Assembly (NCBI GenBank): GCA_002189105.1 | Contig: NIOB01000002.1 | Coordinates: forward strand, 558,001 to 622,000 | Reading direction: 5' to 3' | DNA: 64,000 nucleotides | Source of the DNA: Saccharibacillus soli | Lineage (GTDB): Bacteria; Bacillota; Bacilli; Paenibacillales; Paenibacillaceae | In this document: piece after piece, positions 16,769-29,052 of the stretch | How positions within the stretch are numbered: position 1 is the first letter of the stretch | Layout of the letters: every line of letters starts with the position of its first letter | Program-made: the position numbers and the translations under genes | The notes under the pieces: generated by a model | The model's input: only the letters and a program-made list of their open reading frames with translations | The model's database searches: none | Told to the model about the DNA's origin: nothing

Positions 16769-17604
16769 TGGAGCAAGATACACGTTACCGCATATCCACA
16801 CTGGTTCTGGAGATTCTGCTGATTCTGGTCGGCCTGCTGTTCCTGGTGCCGTTCTACTTCCTGATCTCCAATTCCCTGAAGACGTTCGGAGAAATTCTGT
16901 CCGACGCCGCAGCGCTGCCAAGCACGCTTCAGTGGGCGAACTACAAATCCGGCTGGGAGGCCATCAACTTCCCATCCGCGTTCAAAAACTCGTTGATTAT
17001 TACCGTCTTCAGCAATCTGCTGTTGGTTCTGTTCAGCTCCATGACGGCTTATCAGATGGTACGCCGCAATACGAAGTTTAACCGCGCACTGTTTGGCCTG
17101 TTCGTTGCCGCGATGGTCATTCCGTTCCAATCGATCATGCTTCCGCTGACGGACGTGACCAGCCGCGTAGGTCTTAGCGACAGCCTGTGGGGATTGATTA
17201 TCTGCTACATCGGCTTCGGTGCTCCACTGTCGGTCTTCCTGTTCCATGGCAGCATGAAATCCGTTCCGCTGGAAATCGAGCAGGCCGCGCGTGTAGACGG
17301 AGCCGGGACGTATGGCGTCTTTTTCCGGATCGTCTATCCCATGCTGCGCCCGATGTATGTCACGGTGATTATCCTGAACACCTTGTGGATCTGGAATGAC
17401 TATCTGCTGCCTTCCCTGATCTTGACCAGCGAAGACTTGCAGACCATTCCGATCGCCACTTATATGCTGTTCGGCCAGTACACGAAGCAGTGGGATCTGG
17501 CGCTCCCGGCGCTTGTCCTGGGCATCGCTCCGGTGATCGTCTTCTTCCTGGCCATGCAAAAATACATCGTCTCCGGCATCGCAGCCGGCGCGGTCAAAGG
17601 GTAA
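16768..17604 (+). CDS. ABC sugar transporter permease (MalG-like)
   Basis: 278 aa, the second permease. An N-terminal membrane segment (about residues 12-34) and five more are visible, with the EAA loop EQAARVDGAGTYGVFFRIVYP. It is coupled to the preceding gene by a one-base overlap and is followed 13 bases later by the binding protein, with GGGGGAGAG between. Permease, permease, binding protein is a common CUT1 order, although the binding protein is more often first. Confidence 0.9.
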   Translation: MEQDTRYRISTLVLEILLILVGLLFLVPFYFLISNSLKTFGEILSDAAALPSTLQWANYKSGWEAINFPSAFKNSLIITVFSNLLLVLFSSMTAYQMVRRNTKFNRALFGLFVAAMVIPFQSIMLPLTDVTSRVGLSDSLWGLIICYIGFGAPLSVFLFHGSMKSVPLEIEQAARVDGAGTYGVFFRIVYPMLRPMYVTVIILNTLWIWNDYLLPSLILTSEDLQTIPIATYMLFGQYTKQWDLALPALVLGIAPVIVFFLAMQKYIVSGIAAGAVKG

Positions 17605-17617
17605 GGGGGAGAGAGCC

Positions 17618-18898
17618 ATGAAGCACAAATTTGCCAAGCCGCTGATGTGGATTCCTGCTCTGCTTCTGACAGCCGCGTCCGTATTGTCGGGATGTTCGCA
17701 GGGTGGAAGCGCCGGCGAATCCGGACAAAAGGTTATCAACATCTATCAGGGCAAAGTCGAGATCTCCGATCAGCTTCAGGAAATGAAGAAAGTATACGAA
17801 GCCTCTCACCCCGGCGTTGTGCTGAATATCCAATCGGTCGGTGGCGGAACGGACTACGCAGCCTCGCTGAAGTCCCGATTCTCTGCGGGCGCACAGCCGG
17901 ATATTTTCACCATTGGGGGATTCCAGGAACGGGATCTGTGGCTGGAATATCTGGAGGATCTGTCGGATCAACCGTGGACGCAGCACATGGATCAGGTCGC
18001 CAAAGACCCGATGAGTGCAGACGGCAAGCTGTATGGTTTTCCGCTGAACTATGAAGGGTATGGCTTCCTCTATAACAAAGACATCTTCAAAAAGGCCGGC
18101 GTCACCGAGATTCCCAAGACACTGAGTGAGCTTGAAGAAGCAGCCAAGAAAATCCAAGCCGCAGGTTATACTCCATTCGTGAACGCCTACGCGGAGTGGT
18201 GGGTGCTGGGCAATCACAATGTCAATGTGCCATTCGCACGCCAGGACGATCCCGATGCGTTCATGAAAGCTCTGAACGACGGCACGGCGGACATGGCCAA
18301 CAACAAAGTGTTCAATGGCTGGTTGGATCTGCTGGATCTGACGCTGAAATATGGCAATGCGAATCCGTTAACGACGGACTATAATACGCAGATGTCCACG
18401 TTTGCCAACGGCAAGGCTGCCATGACGCAGCAGGGCAACTGGGTACAGCCCACGCTGGATGGCATTAATCCCGATCTGAACGTAGGGATGATGCCCATGC
18501 CAATCAGCGACGATGCCGAGGCGAATGACAAGTTATTTGTTGGCGTTCCAACTTACTGGGTGGTCAGCAAAAATTCGCCGGTAAAAGCAGAAGCCAAAGA
18601 ACTGCTGGACTGGATGGCAGGCACGCCGGAAGGTCAGCAGTTCCTGACCAAGAAGTTCCAGTTCATCCCGGCGTTTAACAATATCAAGGCGGCACCCGAG
18701 GACATTGGACCGCTGGGCAGCGATCTGACGAAGTATATCAGCGAAGGCAAAGTGCTGAACTGGTACTTCCAACAGCTGCCGATCGGAACGCCTCAGGATT
18801 ACGCCAACTTGATGCAGTCCTATATCGCCGGACGCGACACGCGGGAACAGCTGCTTGAGCACATGCAAACTTCTTACGACAATCTCAAGGTGCGATAA
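17618..18898 (+). CDS. Extracellular sugar-binding lipoprotein of the ABC importer
   Basis: 426 aa. The N-terminus is a lipoprotein signal with lipobox VLSGC, so the mature protein is anchored to the outer face of the membrane by the Cys. The rest matches solute-binding family 1, with the N-terminal domain starting at KVINIYQGKVE and a C-terminal GTPEGQQFL segment. It serves the two permeases upstream. No ATPase gene is present; such systems commonly use a shared MsmX-type ATPase encoded elsewhere. A terminator follows 18 bases after the stop. Confidence 0.9.
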   Translation: MKHKFAKPLMWIPALLLTAASVLSGCSQGGSAGESGQKVINIYQGKVEISDQLQEMKKVYEASHPGVVLNIQSVGGGTDYAASLKSRFSAGAQPDIFTIGGFQERDLWLEYLEDLSDQPWTQHMDQVAKDPMSADGKLYGFPLNYEGYGFLYNKDIFKKAGVTEIPKTLSELEEAAKKIQAAGYTPFVNAYAEWWVLGNHNVNVPFARQDDPDAFMKALNDGTADMANNKVFNGWLDLLDLTLKYGNANPLTTDYNTQMSTFANGKAAMTQQGNWVQPTLDGINPDLNVGMMPMPISDDAEANDKLFVGVPTYWVVSKNSPVKAEAKELLDWMAGTPEGQQFLTKKFQFIPAFNNIKAAPEDIGPLGSDLTKYISEGKVLNWYFQQLPIGTPQDYANLMQSYIAGRDTREQLLEHMQTSYDNLKVR

Positions 18899-18915
18899 AC
18901 GCAATTTGCACACAG

Positions 18916-18948
18916 CCTCCATCCGATGTTTCGGGTGGGGGATTTTTT
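18916..18948 (+). terminator. Terminator of the ABC importer operon
   Basis: cctccatccga (18916-18926) pairs along its length, counting G-T pairs, with tcgggtggggg, followed by ATTTTTTAT. Confidence 0.85.
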
Positions 18949-19038
18949 ATGTAAAAGGGTCTTGGGAAAGCTTGCAGAAAAAAGGTTTGGGAATTTGTGT
19001 CGGAGCCGTGTACGGCGGGTGCATACGTCTCGGTCTAA

Positions 19039-19047
19039 TGCTATAAT
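19039..19047 (+). promoter_or_regulatory. Extended -10 promoter candidate for upp
   Basis: TGCTATAAT (19039-19047) is a perfect extended -10, with no clear -35. It leaves a leader of about 165 bases before upp in which I recognise no riboswitch. Nothing else was found in the 318 bases between the importer and upp. Confidence 0.55.
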
Positions 19048-19216
19048 GGACAAGATTTAGGCGCAGACCGGTTCGCATAGGCGGATTATGGAAGCGCTCG
19101 ACGCGGAATTCGTGAAGAATTTTCCGAAAAGCGAACGCCGTCGGCAGATCGCCGGGACGCATAACCGTTCAGGCAGGATGCCGGGTATCAAACATTGTAC
19201 GGAGGGACGAAATTTT

Positions 19217-19846
19217 ATGAGCAAACTGGTGATTTGCGATCATCCGCTAATCCAGCACAAACTGACTTTTATCCGAGACGTGAACACGAACACGAAAGAC
19301 TTCCGGGAATTGGTGGATGAAGTCGCCACATTGATGGCGTACGAGATCACACGCGAGATTCCGCTGGAATCGATTCCGGTCGAAACGCCGGTTACCCAAA
19401 CTGAGGGCAAGGTCATCTCCGGCCGTATGCTAGGCCTGGTGCCAATCCTGCGCGCGGGCCTGGGTATGCTCGACGGCGTGCTGAAGCTTCTGCCGGCTGC
19501 CAAGGTTGGACATGTTGGCTTGTTCCGTGATCCAAATACCCTTCAGCCGGTTGAATATTATGTGAAGCTGCCAACAGACGTTCAGGAGCGCGAGTTGATC
19601 GTCATCGATCCGATGCTGGCAACCGGTGGTTCCGCGATTGCGGCAATCGACGTCCTCAAGAAGCGCGGCTGCACGCAGATCAAGATGATGAACCTGATTG
19701 CGGCACCGGAAGGCGTCAAGGCTGTTCAGGATGCACATCCGGACGTAGACATCTATGTCGCAGCGCTCGACGAGAGACTGGATGACCACGGCTACATCGT
19801 ACCGGGACTGGGCGACGCCGGAGATCGACTGTACGGCACGAAGTAA
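19217..19846 (+). CDS. upp: Uracil phosphoribosyltransferase
   Basis: Salvages uracil to UMP with PRPP. 209 aa, the family length. The PRPP-binding loop [11 protein letters not shown] and the uracil site near [12 protein letters not shown] are plain. The ATG at 19217 follows ACGGAGGGACG; an in-frame start 43 codons earlier has no ribosome site and would add a non-homologous stretch. Order glyA-upp-atp is conserved in Bacillus, but here an ABC importer separates glyA from upp and wecB separates upp from atp. Confidence 0.97.
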   Translation: MSKLVICDHPLIQHKLTFIRDVNTNTKDFRELVDEVATLMAYEITREIPLESIPVETPVTQTEGKVISGRMLGLVPILRAGLGMLDGVLKLLPAAKVGHVGLFRDPNTLQPVEYYVKLPTDVQERELIVIDPMLATGGSAIAAIDVLKKRGCTQIKMMNLIAAPEGVKAVQDAHPDVDIYVAALDERLDDHGYIVPGLGDAGDRLYGTK

Positions 19847-20003
19847 TTCTGGCCGTCCCTGCATGTCTGGATTGCTTTGGCTCGACAGGTTAAAAAAGCG
19901 CTTTATTTAATGAAGAGATTATAATGAAGGAATTATATTGAAGGCGTCCGTGAATTCGCTCTCGAAGCGACCGGATGCCGAGGGAAAGGTGAGACAACAA
20001 CGA

Positions 20004-21176
20004 ATGAAAAAGATCAAGGTGATGACGATCTTCGGCGTACGTCCGGAAGCGATCAAGATGGCTCCGCTGATTCTCGAATTGGAGAAACATCCGGATGAGA
20101 TCGAATCGATCGTCTGCGTAACCGCCCAGCATCGTCAGATGCTTGACCAGGTGCTCGACGTGTTCAAGATCAAGCCGGATTACGATCTGGACGTGATGAA
20201 GGATCGGCAGACATTGAACGAGATCTCCATCCGCGTGCTTCAAGGATTGGAGCCTGTGCTGCGCGAGGCGCAGCCGGACATCGTGCTGGTGCATGGTGAT
20301 ACGCTGACCACATTCCTGGCAAGCTATGCGTCTTTCCTTCAGCAGATCAAGGTGGGTCACGTGGAAGCGGGGCTTCGTACCTGGAACAAGCTGTCCCCTT
20401 ATCCTGAAGAGATGAATCGTCAATTGACCGGCGTCATCGCCGATCTGCATTTCGCTCCGACCTCTTGGTCGGCAGGGAACCTTGCCAAGGAGAATAAGTC
20501 GAAGTCAAGCGTTTTTGTCACAGGCAACACCGTTACGGATGTGTTTCAATATACCGTGCAGCCTGATTACAGCCATCCCGTGCTGGAATGGGCCAAAGGG
20601 AAAAGATTGATTCTGATGACGGCGCACCGCCGCGAATCGCAGGGTGAACCTCACCGCAACATCTTCCGCGCGGTGAAACGGATCGCTGACGAGTTCGAAG
20701 ACGTGGCGATCGTCTATCCGGTTCACCCAAGCCCTGCTGTCAAAGAGCCGGCTCACGAAATCCTCGGCGGTCATCCGCGCATCTCGCTGATCGATCCGCT
20801 CGACGTCGTGGATCTGCACAATTTTTATCCGCATACTCACCTGATTCTGACGGATTCCGGCGGATTGCAGGAAGAAGCGCCGTCGTTCGGTGTGCCTGTT
20901 CTCGTCCTGCGTGATACCACGGAGCGGCCGGAAGGCATCGAAGCGGGAACGCTTGAACTGGTGGGCACGGAAGAAGAGAAGGTGTATGCACGGACTCAAG
21001 CCCTATTGAGCAATGCGACTTTGTATGAATCCATGAGCCGGGCCGCCAACCCGTACGGAGACGGCAAAGCGTCGCAGCGGATTGTCAATGCGATTCTTCA
21101 TAGTTTCGGCGTCAAATCGGAACGTCCCGAGGAATTTCACACAATAGACACAATTGATCCTGAAGTTGCATTGTGA
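20004..21176 (+). CDS. wecB: UDP-N-acetylglucosamine 2-epimerase (non-hydrolysing)
   Basis: Interconverts UDP-GlcNAc and UDP-ManNAc, the donor of ManNAc for wall teichoic acids and secondary cell-wall polysaccharides. The N-terminus KVMTIFGVRPEAIKMAPL, the HGDTLTTFLAS and HVEAGLRT blocks and the DSGGLQEEAPSFG motif near the end define the family. Start is ATG 20004 (MKKIKV, as in MnaA), with AAAGGTGAG 10 bases before it; a TTG at 19938 is less likely. It can feed the TagO/TagA pathway encoded at 40-42 kb. Confidence 0.95.
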   Translation: MKKIKVMTIFGVRPEAIKMAPLILELEKHPDEIESIVCVTAQHRQMLDQVLDVFKIKPDYDLDVMKDRQTLNEISIRVLQGLEPVLREAQPDIVLVHGDTLTTFLASYASFLQQIKVGHVEAGLRTWNKLSPYPEEMNRQLTGVIADLHFAPTSWSAGNLAKENKSKSSVFVTGNTVTDVFQYTVQPDYSHPVLEWAKGKRLILMTAHRRESQGEPHRNIFRAVKRIADEFEDVAIVYPVHPSPAVKEPAHEILGGHPRISLIDPLDVVDLHNFYPHTHLILTDSGGLQEEAPSFGVPVLVLRDTTERPEGIEAGTLELVGTEEEKVYARTQALLSNATLYESMSRAANPYGDGKASQRIVNAILHSFGVKSERPEEFHTIDTIDPEVAL

Positions 21177-21375
21177 TTGACTAGGTAAACAGTATACAGT
21201 ATAGCTGTACGGTTGATACGCTTTCACGAAAGTCGTCCGATCAATGTCAGACAATCGTCACAACCTTTCCGTAACGTCTGGGAGCTGGTTCCGTAAGTAA
21301 AGAACACTTCGTTTTTCATAAACGAAAAACCCTTTAGCGGAGCAGGTTTTTGGAGAAAAGGAAAAGTTCGGCGAA

Positions 21376-21405
21376 TTGACAATAACTCTTCCTGTTCAGT
21401 AAAAT
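21376..21405 (+). promoter_or_regulatory. Sigma-A promoter of the atp operon
   Basis: A perfect TTGACA (21376-21381), an 18-base spacer and TAAAAT (21400-21405), 28 bases ahead of the first atp gene. The 257-base spacer from wecB also holds a small ttcgttt/aaacgaa hairpin (about 21309-21328). Confidence 0.75.
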
Positions 21406-21433
21406 GAATAGGGAATTATGAGGTTGACAGACA

Positions 21434-21676
21434 ATGAGCAAGCGCGATAAACCGGTTCGTAATAAAGGTTCTTGGAAAGCCGTCGGGCTTGTCAGCGCAA
21501 TCGGAATCGAACTCGTTTTTTTCACGCTGCTCGGATTTTTTCTGGGGCGATGGATCAACGAGAAAGTTGGAGGTTCCGGAATATGGGTAGGCCTTGGCGT
21601 TTTGATTGGACTCGTTGCAGGAGCCTTTGGAGTGGTGACACTCGTCCGTAAAGTTTTGGAGGGAAGCGATGAGTAG
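21434..21676 (+). CDS. atpZ: AtpZ/AtpI family membrane protein
   Basis: An 80-aa protein with two membrane helices (about residues 18-40 and 50-70) separated by RWINEKVGGSG, of the small family found at the head of many atp operons and thought to help ATP synthase assembly or Mg/Ca uptake. It is first in the operon, and its end overlaps the next start by 8 bases. Confidence 0.85.
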   Translation: MSKRDKPVRNKGSWKAVGLVSAIGIELVFFTLLGFFLGRWINEKVGGSGIWVGLGVLIGLVAGAFGVVTLVRKVLEGSDE

Positions 21677-22127
21677 CGAGTTGCCGAAATACATGCGTTG
21701 GCTTACGCGCGTTACATATACGCTTCTGGCAATTGGGGCCTGTTGGATGCTGATTGCGCCCCATCATCACCCGGTGCTGCTGGGAATTGTCTTTGGAACG
21801 AGTGTAAGTTGCATGAGCGCATACTATTTGGGATATCGCGTTCGTAAAATCACGGACGCCGTGTCAGAAGGAAGAAAAGCTCGGGGCGGACTCGGATTCG
21901 CTTGGCGAGCGATCGCGGCGATTGCGGCCCTTGTGGTCGCTGTCGAATTTCCGCATGAAGTCAATCTGATCGCCCTGATGGCGAGTCTTACAGCTGCTCC
22001 GGTTATTCTGCTTATTATAGGAATCTTGATTACCCAGAAAGAAAGCAAAGCAGAATCTGCCCGTTTTGAACAAAAGCGGTTGGAGAAACAAAGACTGGCT
22101 GAAGAAAGGGGTGAAAAAGATGCATGA
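21669..22127 (+). CDS. atpI: ATP synthase subunit I
   Basis: 152 aa, four predicted membrane helices and a charged C-terminal coiled coil (KAESARFEQKRLEKQRLAEERGE). AtpI proteins assist assembly of the c-ring of the Fo sector. GGAGGGAAGCG precedes the ATG, and the last bases overlap the atpB start (ATGCATGA), indicating translational coupling. The protein is longer than Bacillus AtpI because of the tail. Confidence 0.85.
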   Translation: MSSELPKYMRWLTRVTYTLLAIGACWMLIAPHHHPVLLGIVFGTSVSCMSAYYLGYRVRKITDAVSEGRKARGGLGFAWRAIAAIAALVVAVEFPHEVNLIALMASLTAAPVILLIIGILITQKESKAESARFEQKRLEKQRLAEERGEKDA

Positions 22128-22932
22128 ATCTCCAATAATCGAGCTTGGAGGTATTCGGTTCGACATTTCGATCATTTTGATGCTGATCGTAAGCTGCACA
22201 GTCGTATTCGTGATTGCCAAGCTGGCAACGAGAAAGCTGTCCGTGGAAAATCCAGGGAAGCTTCAGAACTTCATGGAATGGGTGATCGAGTTCGTTCAGA
22301 ACCAGATCGCCGGTACGATGAGCATGAAGCAGGGCCGACCTTTCGTCACGCTGGCCGTTACCCTGATTATGTTCATTTTCGTCAGCAACATGCTGGGTCT
22401 TCCATTCGGTATCGTACTGCATCCGCACAGCGCAGAGCAGGCAACCATTTTCGGTCAGCCGATTCTTCCTGCCGTGGAAGCGTTCAATGCCGCAGCAGCA
22501 GCAGGAACAGAAGCGCATGTCGAAATCGCGTTCTGGAAATCGCCGACTGCTGACGTTTCCGTAGCGATGGCCTTGGCCGCAATGATCTTCGTCCTGGTTC
22601 ATTTCCTGGGCATCACCAAACACACGAAGTCTTACTTTAAGCATTACTTCGAGCCTTATCCAGTATTCTTCCCGATCAACTTGATCGAGCAGTTCTCCAG
22701 CCTTCTGACGCACGGTATGCGTCTCTACGGCAATATCTTTGCCGGCGAGGTTCTAATCAGCGTCATCCTGAAACTTGCGGCAGTAAACGTCGTCGGCTTG
22801 ATCGCTTCGATTCCATTGATGGCGATCTGGCAAGGATTCAGTATTTTCGTCGGTGCCATCCAGGCCTTCGTATTTACAATCCTGGCTCTCGTATACATCT
22901 CGCAGAAGATCCAGACGCACGACGAGCATTAG
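22120..22932 (+). CDS. atpB: ATP synthase subunit a
   Basis: The Fo stator subunit forming the proton half-channels. 270 aa with five or six membrane helices. The essential Arg sits in LTHGMRLYGNIFAGEVL, facing the c-ring Glu. ATG 22120 overlaps the end of atpI and has AAGGGGTG before it. A loop with an Ala-rich stretch (about residues 105-140) is longer than in Bacillus. Confidence 0.96.
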   Translation: MHESPIIELGGIRFDISIILMLIVSCTVVFVIAKLATRKLSVENPGKLQNFMEWVIEFVQNQIAGTMSMKQGRPFVTLAVTLIMFIFVSNMLGLPFGIVLHPHSAEQATIFGQPILPAVEAFNAAAAAGTEAHVEIAFWKSPTADVSVAMALAAMIFVLVHFLGITKHTKSYFKHYFEPYPVFFPINLIEQFSSLLTHGMRLYGNIFAGEVLISVILKLAAVNVVGLIASIPLMAIWQGFSIFVGAIQAFVFTILALVYISQKIQTHDEH

Positions 22933-23013
22933 CCCGTTTCAAACGTTCTACCGCTTTAAGGGTCCAATGCAAGGATGGGGGTTACATAACCGATATCCAA
23001 GCTGGCTATATAA

Positions 23014-23280
<267 letters not shown>

Positions 23281-23403
23281 CTTAAAATGGTTCAAGGCGG
23301 GGATGGCACAGCCTCCGCGCCTTCTTTTTGAAATGAGTACGCTGCTCGTATCGAAATAAATTTAAGCATGTTCCGTTTACCGAACCGGAAAGGAGTGACT
23401 CGG

Positions 23404-23889
23404 ATGGATATTGTATGGTCATCTATCGTAATTACGCTGGTTGCTTTCCTACTTCTCTACTGGCTGCTCAGTCGTTACGCAATCGGGCCGCTGATGTCTG
23501 TGATGGAGAAGCGCCGTGAGTTGGTATTGAGCCAACTGGAAGAAGCTTCATCCACGCGTGAAGAGGCCGCTGCGTATGTAGAACAGCAAAAAGAAGCGCT
23601 CCAGCAGGCGCGTAAAGAAGCTTACGATATTATTGAACAATCCAGACAGACAAGCGGCAAGCAGGCGGATCAGTTGATCGCGCAGGCGAAAGAAGAATCC
23701 GTTCGTCTCAAGGATGAAGCGCTCCGCGACATCGAGAGCGAAAAGAACAAGGCGATGGCTGCCCTGCGCGGCGAAGTCGGACGCGTCTCCGTTCAGATCG
23801 CTTCCAAGCTGATCGAGAAGGAGATCGACGAGAAATCGAACGAAGGCCTGGTGGATCAGTACTTGAAAGATGTAGGGACGAAATCATGA
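23404..23889 (+). CDS. atpF: ATP synthase subunit b
   Basis: 161 aa. One N-terminal membrane helix (about residues 5-25) and a long charged coiled coil forming the peripheral stalk. ATG 23404 follows AAAGGAGTGAC; the longer frame adds 12 non-homologous residues. Its end overlaps atpH by 4 bases (ATGA). Confidence 0.95.
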   Translation: MDIVWSSIVITLVAFLLLYWLLSRYAIGPLMSVMEKRRELVLSQLEEASSTREEAAAYVEQQKEALQQARKEAYDIIEQSRQTSGKQADQLIAQAKEESVRLKDEALRDIESEKNKAMAALRGEVGRVSVQIASKLIEKEIDEKSNEGLVDQYLKDVGTKS

Positions 23890-24431
23890 GCCGCGACACA
23901 CTGGCCGCAAAACGTTATGCGCGCGCACTGTTTGAAGTGACTTTTGCTCAAGGCAAAGTCACCGAGACTCAGGCCGAGCTGCGTGCCATTACAGAAGCCT
24001 TTGCGTCCGATCCGGCTCTGCGTAAGTTCGTATCTTCGCCCGGTGTATCCGCGGAAACAAAGAAGAAAGTGCTGAACAGCGCTTTTGAAGGCCGCGTATC
24101 TGTGCCGGTTGCCCGGACGATCGAATTGTTGGTCGAACGCGGCCGGACACAACTGTTCAGCGAACTGCGCGAGAGTTACGAGCAGATCTCCAATGAGGCG
24201 CTCGGCCTGGCCGACGCCACCGTCTATAGCGCCTTCCCTCTCACTGAAGAAGAGAAGACGACCGCCGCAGAACGCTTTGGTGCTCTGACTGGCAAGAAGA
24301 TTACGGTTCACAACGTCGTAGATAAAGAGGTGCTGGGTGGCGCAAAAGTCGTCATCGGCAACACACTTTATGACGGAAGCCTGGCGGGCAAGCTGTCCCG
24401 CCTCGAAAAGTCTTTTGAACGGCAAGCATAG
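23886..24431 (+). CDS. atpH: ATP synthase subunit delta
   Basis: 181 aa, connects the b stalk to the top of F1. It opens with AAKRYARALFEV and ends with VLGGAKVVIGNTLYDGSL, as the family does. Translationally coupled to atpF through ATGA. A spacer of 124 bases follows with a small ttacctt/aaggtaa hairpin (24511-24534) just before the atpA ribosome site. Confidence 0.95.
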   Translation: MSRDTLAAKRYARALFEVTFAQGKVTETQAELRAITEAFASDPALRKFVSSPGVSAETKKKVLNSAFEGRVSVPVARTIELLVERGRTQLFSELRESYEQISNEALGLADATVYSAFPLTEEEKTTAAERFGALTGKKITVHNVVDKEVLGGAKVVIGNTLYDGSLAGKLSRLEKSFERQA

Positions 24432-24540
24432 TACCCTTTCAACTCTTAATCCAAGGTTTACGATTTCCTGAAACACACACGCTTTAGGTGGGATTCAGGG
24501 GAACGTAACCTTACCTTTAGTGTTGACAAGGTAATAGTGA

Positions 24541-26070
<1,530 letters not shown>

Positions 26071-26198
26071 GCCGTTGTACGATCTTTCAGTCGAAGCCCG
26101 GCGGGCTTTGAACGGGTGAAGCCGCGTCCTTTCCTTTATGGGAAAGAGCGGCTTTGCGCGTACGAGTCCGGCGGCTTCCTTAATAACCTACGATTCAG

Positions 26199-26256
26199 CT
26201 TTGCATGGGCAAAGTCTGAAGCATAACCTTACGAAGTGATTTTGCATCCGCAAAAT
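26199..26256 (+). repeat. Twin hairpins upstream of the atpG ribosome site
   Basis: Two related hairpins lie in tandem: ctttgc-atgg-gcaaag (26199-26214) and attttgc-atcc-gcaaaat (26239-26256), each followed by tctg(a/g)ag. The stems differ by paired changes (C-G in one, T-A in the other). An additional longer stem, aagccgc/gcggctt (26119-26154), lies upstream. None has a T run. They sit in the only long spacer between F1 genes and may mark an mRNA-processing or translation-control site. Confidence 0.65.
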
Positions 26257-26271
26257 CTGGAGGTGAAACCA

Positions 26272-27135
26272 TTGGCTAAAGGAATACGCGAGATCAAACG
26301 GCAGATCAAGAGTACGCAGAACACGCGTCAGATCACCAAAGCGATGGAGATGGTCGCAGCTTCCAAACTGCGCCGTGCGCAAGAGAAAGCGGAAGCGGCC
26401 CGTCCTTACTCGGATAAGCTGCGTGAAGTGGTCGCCAGTATTGCATCAAGCAGTACAGGTATCCGCCACCCGATGCTGGAGAAACGTCCGGCACGCAAAA
26501 CCGCTTATCTGGTTATCACGTCCGACCGGGGTCTGGCCGGCGGTTACAACGCCAACATTCTGCGTCGGGTTTCCAACGAACTGCGCGACCGTCATACGTC
26601 TCCGGATGAATACGTACTGTACGTGATCGGCCGCAAAGGACGCGATTACTTCCGCAGACGGGGCATTCCGGTTGCCGAAACGGTAACGGATCTGTCGGAC
26701 TCGCCTTCGTTCGCGGACATCAAAGCCGTAGCTGCCCGTGCCGTTCAGGATTACGAACTCGGCCACAGCGACGCGCTATACTTATGTTATAACCAGTTCA
26801 TCAACGCGCTCACTCAGATTCCGCAGGTTGAATCCCTGCTGCCGATGGAGCCGGTATCGTTCGACGGTGCGCTTCAATCTTACGAGTTTGAACCATCGGC
26901 GGAGACCGTACTTGGTGAACTGCTGCCTCGTTACGCAGAAACGTTGATCTACAAAGCGGTGCTTGAAGGCAAAGCGAGTGAGCTTGGCGCCAAGATGACT
27001 GCCATGGGTGCGGCAACGAAAAACGCATCGAAACTGATTAACGAATATACCTTAACGTACAACCGGGCTCGCCAGGCGGCCATTACGCAGGAAATTACCG
27101 AAATCGTGGCCGGCGCGAGCGCCGCACAAAGCTGA
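26272..27135 (+). CDS. atpG: ATP synthase subunit gamma
   Basis: 287 aa, the central rotating shaft. The N-terminus AKGIREIKRQIKSTQNTRQITKAM and the C-terminal NRARQAAITQEITEIV coiled coil are typical. Start is TTG 26272 behind GGAGGTGAAACCA; an upstream GTG at 26236 would run through a hairpin. A twin-hairpin element precedes it. Confidence 0.96.
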   Translation: MAKGIREIKRQIKSTQNTRQITKAMEMVAASKLRRAQEKAEAARPYSDKLREVVASIASSSTGIRHPMLEKRPARKTAYLVITSDRGLAGGYNANILRRVSNELRDRHTSPDEYVLYVIGRKGRDYFRRRGIPVAETVTDLSDSPSFADIKAVAARAVQDYELGHSDALYLCYNQFINALTQIPQVESLLPMEPVSFDGALQSYEFEPSAETVLGELLPRYAETLIYKAVLEGKASELGAKMTAMGAATKNASKLINEYTLTYNRARQAAITQEITEIVAGASAAQS

Positions 27136-27144
27136 AGCTTGTAG

Positions 27145-28560
<1,416 letters not shown>

Positions 28561-28591
28561 GCCGTTTGGCTTAGGGTGAGGAGGGATAGAA

Positions 28592-29017
28592 GTGAGCACC
28601 TTTTTGCTGGAAATCGTTACGCCGGAGCGTCTCGTCTACTCCGGTGAAGTCACGAACATTATCGCCAAGAGCATCGAAGGCGACATGGGCGTTCTGGCAG
28701 GCCACATCGCAACGGTTGCTCCGCTTCAGATCGGCGCGCTGACCGTGAAGCATGCGGATGGCAAACGGTCGCACATCGCCGTTCACGGGGGCTTCTTGGA
28801 AGTCCGCCGGGAGAAAGTGGTCGTGCTGGCTGAAAGCGCCGAGCTGCCGGAAGCCATTGATATTGAACGTGCTCGTGCCGCGCGTGAGAGAGCGGAACTT
28901 CGCCTCGAAAGCGGTAAGATGCATCAGGACGAAGTCGATCATCGTCGTGCGGAATTGGCGCTCAAACGTGCCATGACCCGTATCGATGTGACGACTACGG
29001 ACATTCCAGGTAAATAA
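28592..29017 (+). CDS. atpC: ATP synthase subunit epsilon
   Basis: 141 aa, an N-terminal beta sandwich (STFLLEIVTPERLVYSGEV) and a C-terminal helical hairpin (AARERAELRLES...) that can inhibit F1. Start is GTG 28592 after GAGGAGGG. Last gene of the operon; a terminator follows within 6 bases. Confidence 0.96.
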   Translation: MSTFLLEIVTPERLVYSGEVTNIIAKSIEGDMGVLAGHIATVAPLQIGALTVKHADGKRSHIAVHGGFLEVRREKVVVLAESAELPEAIDIERARAARERAELRLESGKMHQDEVDHRRAELALKRAMTRIDVTTTDIPGK

Positions 29018-29022
29018 CATCA

Positions 29023-29052
29023 GGCCGGTCTCTTAGGAGACTGGCCTTTTTC
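29023..29052 (+). terminator. Terminator of the atp operon
   Basis: ggccggtctc pairs with gagactggcc around a short loop, followed by TTTTT. Confidence 0.9.

Noticed and set aside
21309-21328. ttcgttt/aaacgaa hairpin as a terminator for wecB
   Set aside because: No T run follows on either strand; left as a minor element in the promoter region.
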